The notes under the pieces were generated by a model. The model was given only the letters and a program-made list of their open reading frames with translations, was not told the origin of the DNA and searched no databases. Positions 6,776 to 6,789 of a stretch of DNA of 6,789 nucleotides are shown here, piece after piece. Origin of the DNA: Candidatus Avacholeplasma faecigallinarum (GTDB lineage: Bacteria; Bacillota_I; Bacilli_A; Acholeplasmatales; Anaeroplasmataceae); NCBI GenBank assembly GCA_018715825.1, contig DVKU01000184.1, positions 1 through 6,789 on the forward strand. The letters are read 5' to 3'. A program made the translations under genes and the position numbers. The first letter of the stretch is position 1, and every line of letters begins with the position of its first letter.

Positions 6776-6789
6776 ATAATATATTTTAT

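Noticed and set aside
1..6789. Search for CRISPR arrays, transposases, tRNA genes, phage or defence genes
   Set aside because: No regularly spaced repeats, transposase motifs, tRNA-like folds or defence domains were seen; nearly all the sequence is explained by six ordinary genes.

Overview
This 6.8 kb window is AT-rich DNA (roughly 30% G+C by eye) from a low-GC Gram-positive-type bacterium, probably a Bacillota or Mollicutes-related gut lineage. The evidence is AGGAGG-type ribosome binding sites 4-8 nt before the starts, intrinsic terminators, and protein families that look Firmicutes-like. All genes run on the + strand. The standard code fits: about 17 tryptophans are encoded by TGG, and no open frame needs TGA as a sense codon. 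I cannot name the species.

Layout. (1) 1-784: the 3' part of rsmI, a 16S rRNA 2'-O-methyltransferase whose true start lies left of the window. (2) 795-1319: a cytoplasmic thioredoxin-fold protein with a WCKNC motif, 10 nt after rsmI and closed by a perfect 14-bp hairpin terminator (1312-1342). (3) 1391-1419: a good sigma-A-type promoter with an extended -10, driving (4) guaB, 1449-2951, IMP dehydrogenase. (5) A terminator-like hairpin (2958-2983) sits just before (6) an ABC exporter half-transporter, 2998-4728. (7) A possible promoter (4770-4775 as -10) precedes (8) a six-helix membrane protein, 4799-5452, perhaps HdeD/DUF308-like. (9) A strong hairpin (5456-5486) separates this from (10) an RlmI-family PUA-plus-methyltransferase protein, 5505-6674. 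(11) The window ends in an 88-nt inverted-repeat structure (6688-6775) with an 8-T tail, which can act as a terminator in both directions.

How the genes fit together. The content is mostly housekeeping: two rRNA methyltransferases (RsmI and an RlmI-type enzyme), the committed step of guanine nucleotide synthesis, a probable redox protein, an exporter and an unassigned membrane protein. It reads as a run of one- or two-gene units separated by hairpins, not as one pathway. No gene-free stretch exceeds 300 bases; the longest is 129 nt (1320-1448). I see no tRNA, rRNA, CRISPR array, insertion sequence, phage gene or defence system.

The most interesting points are the IMP dehydrogenase, which looks like the Tritrichomonas foetus enzyme down to residue numbering and inhibitor-selectivity residues; the long structured inverted repeat at the right end; and two terminator-like hairpins placed so close to the next ribosome binding site that a promoter hardly fits between them. 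I found no convincing new multi-gene system here.
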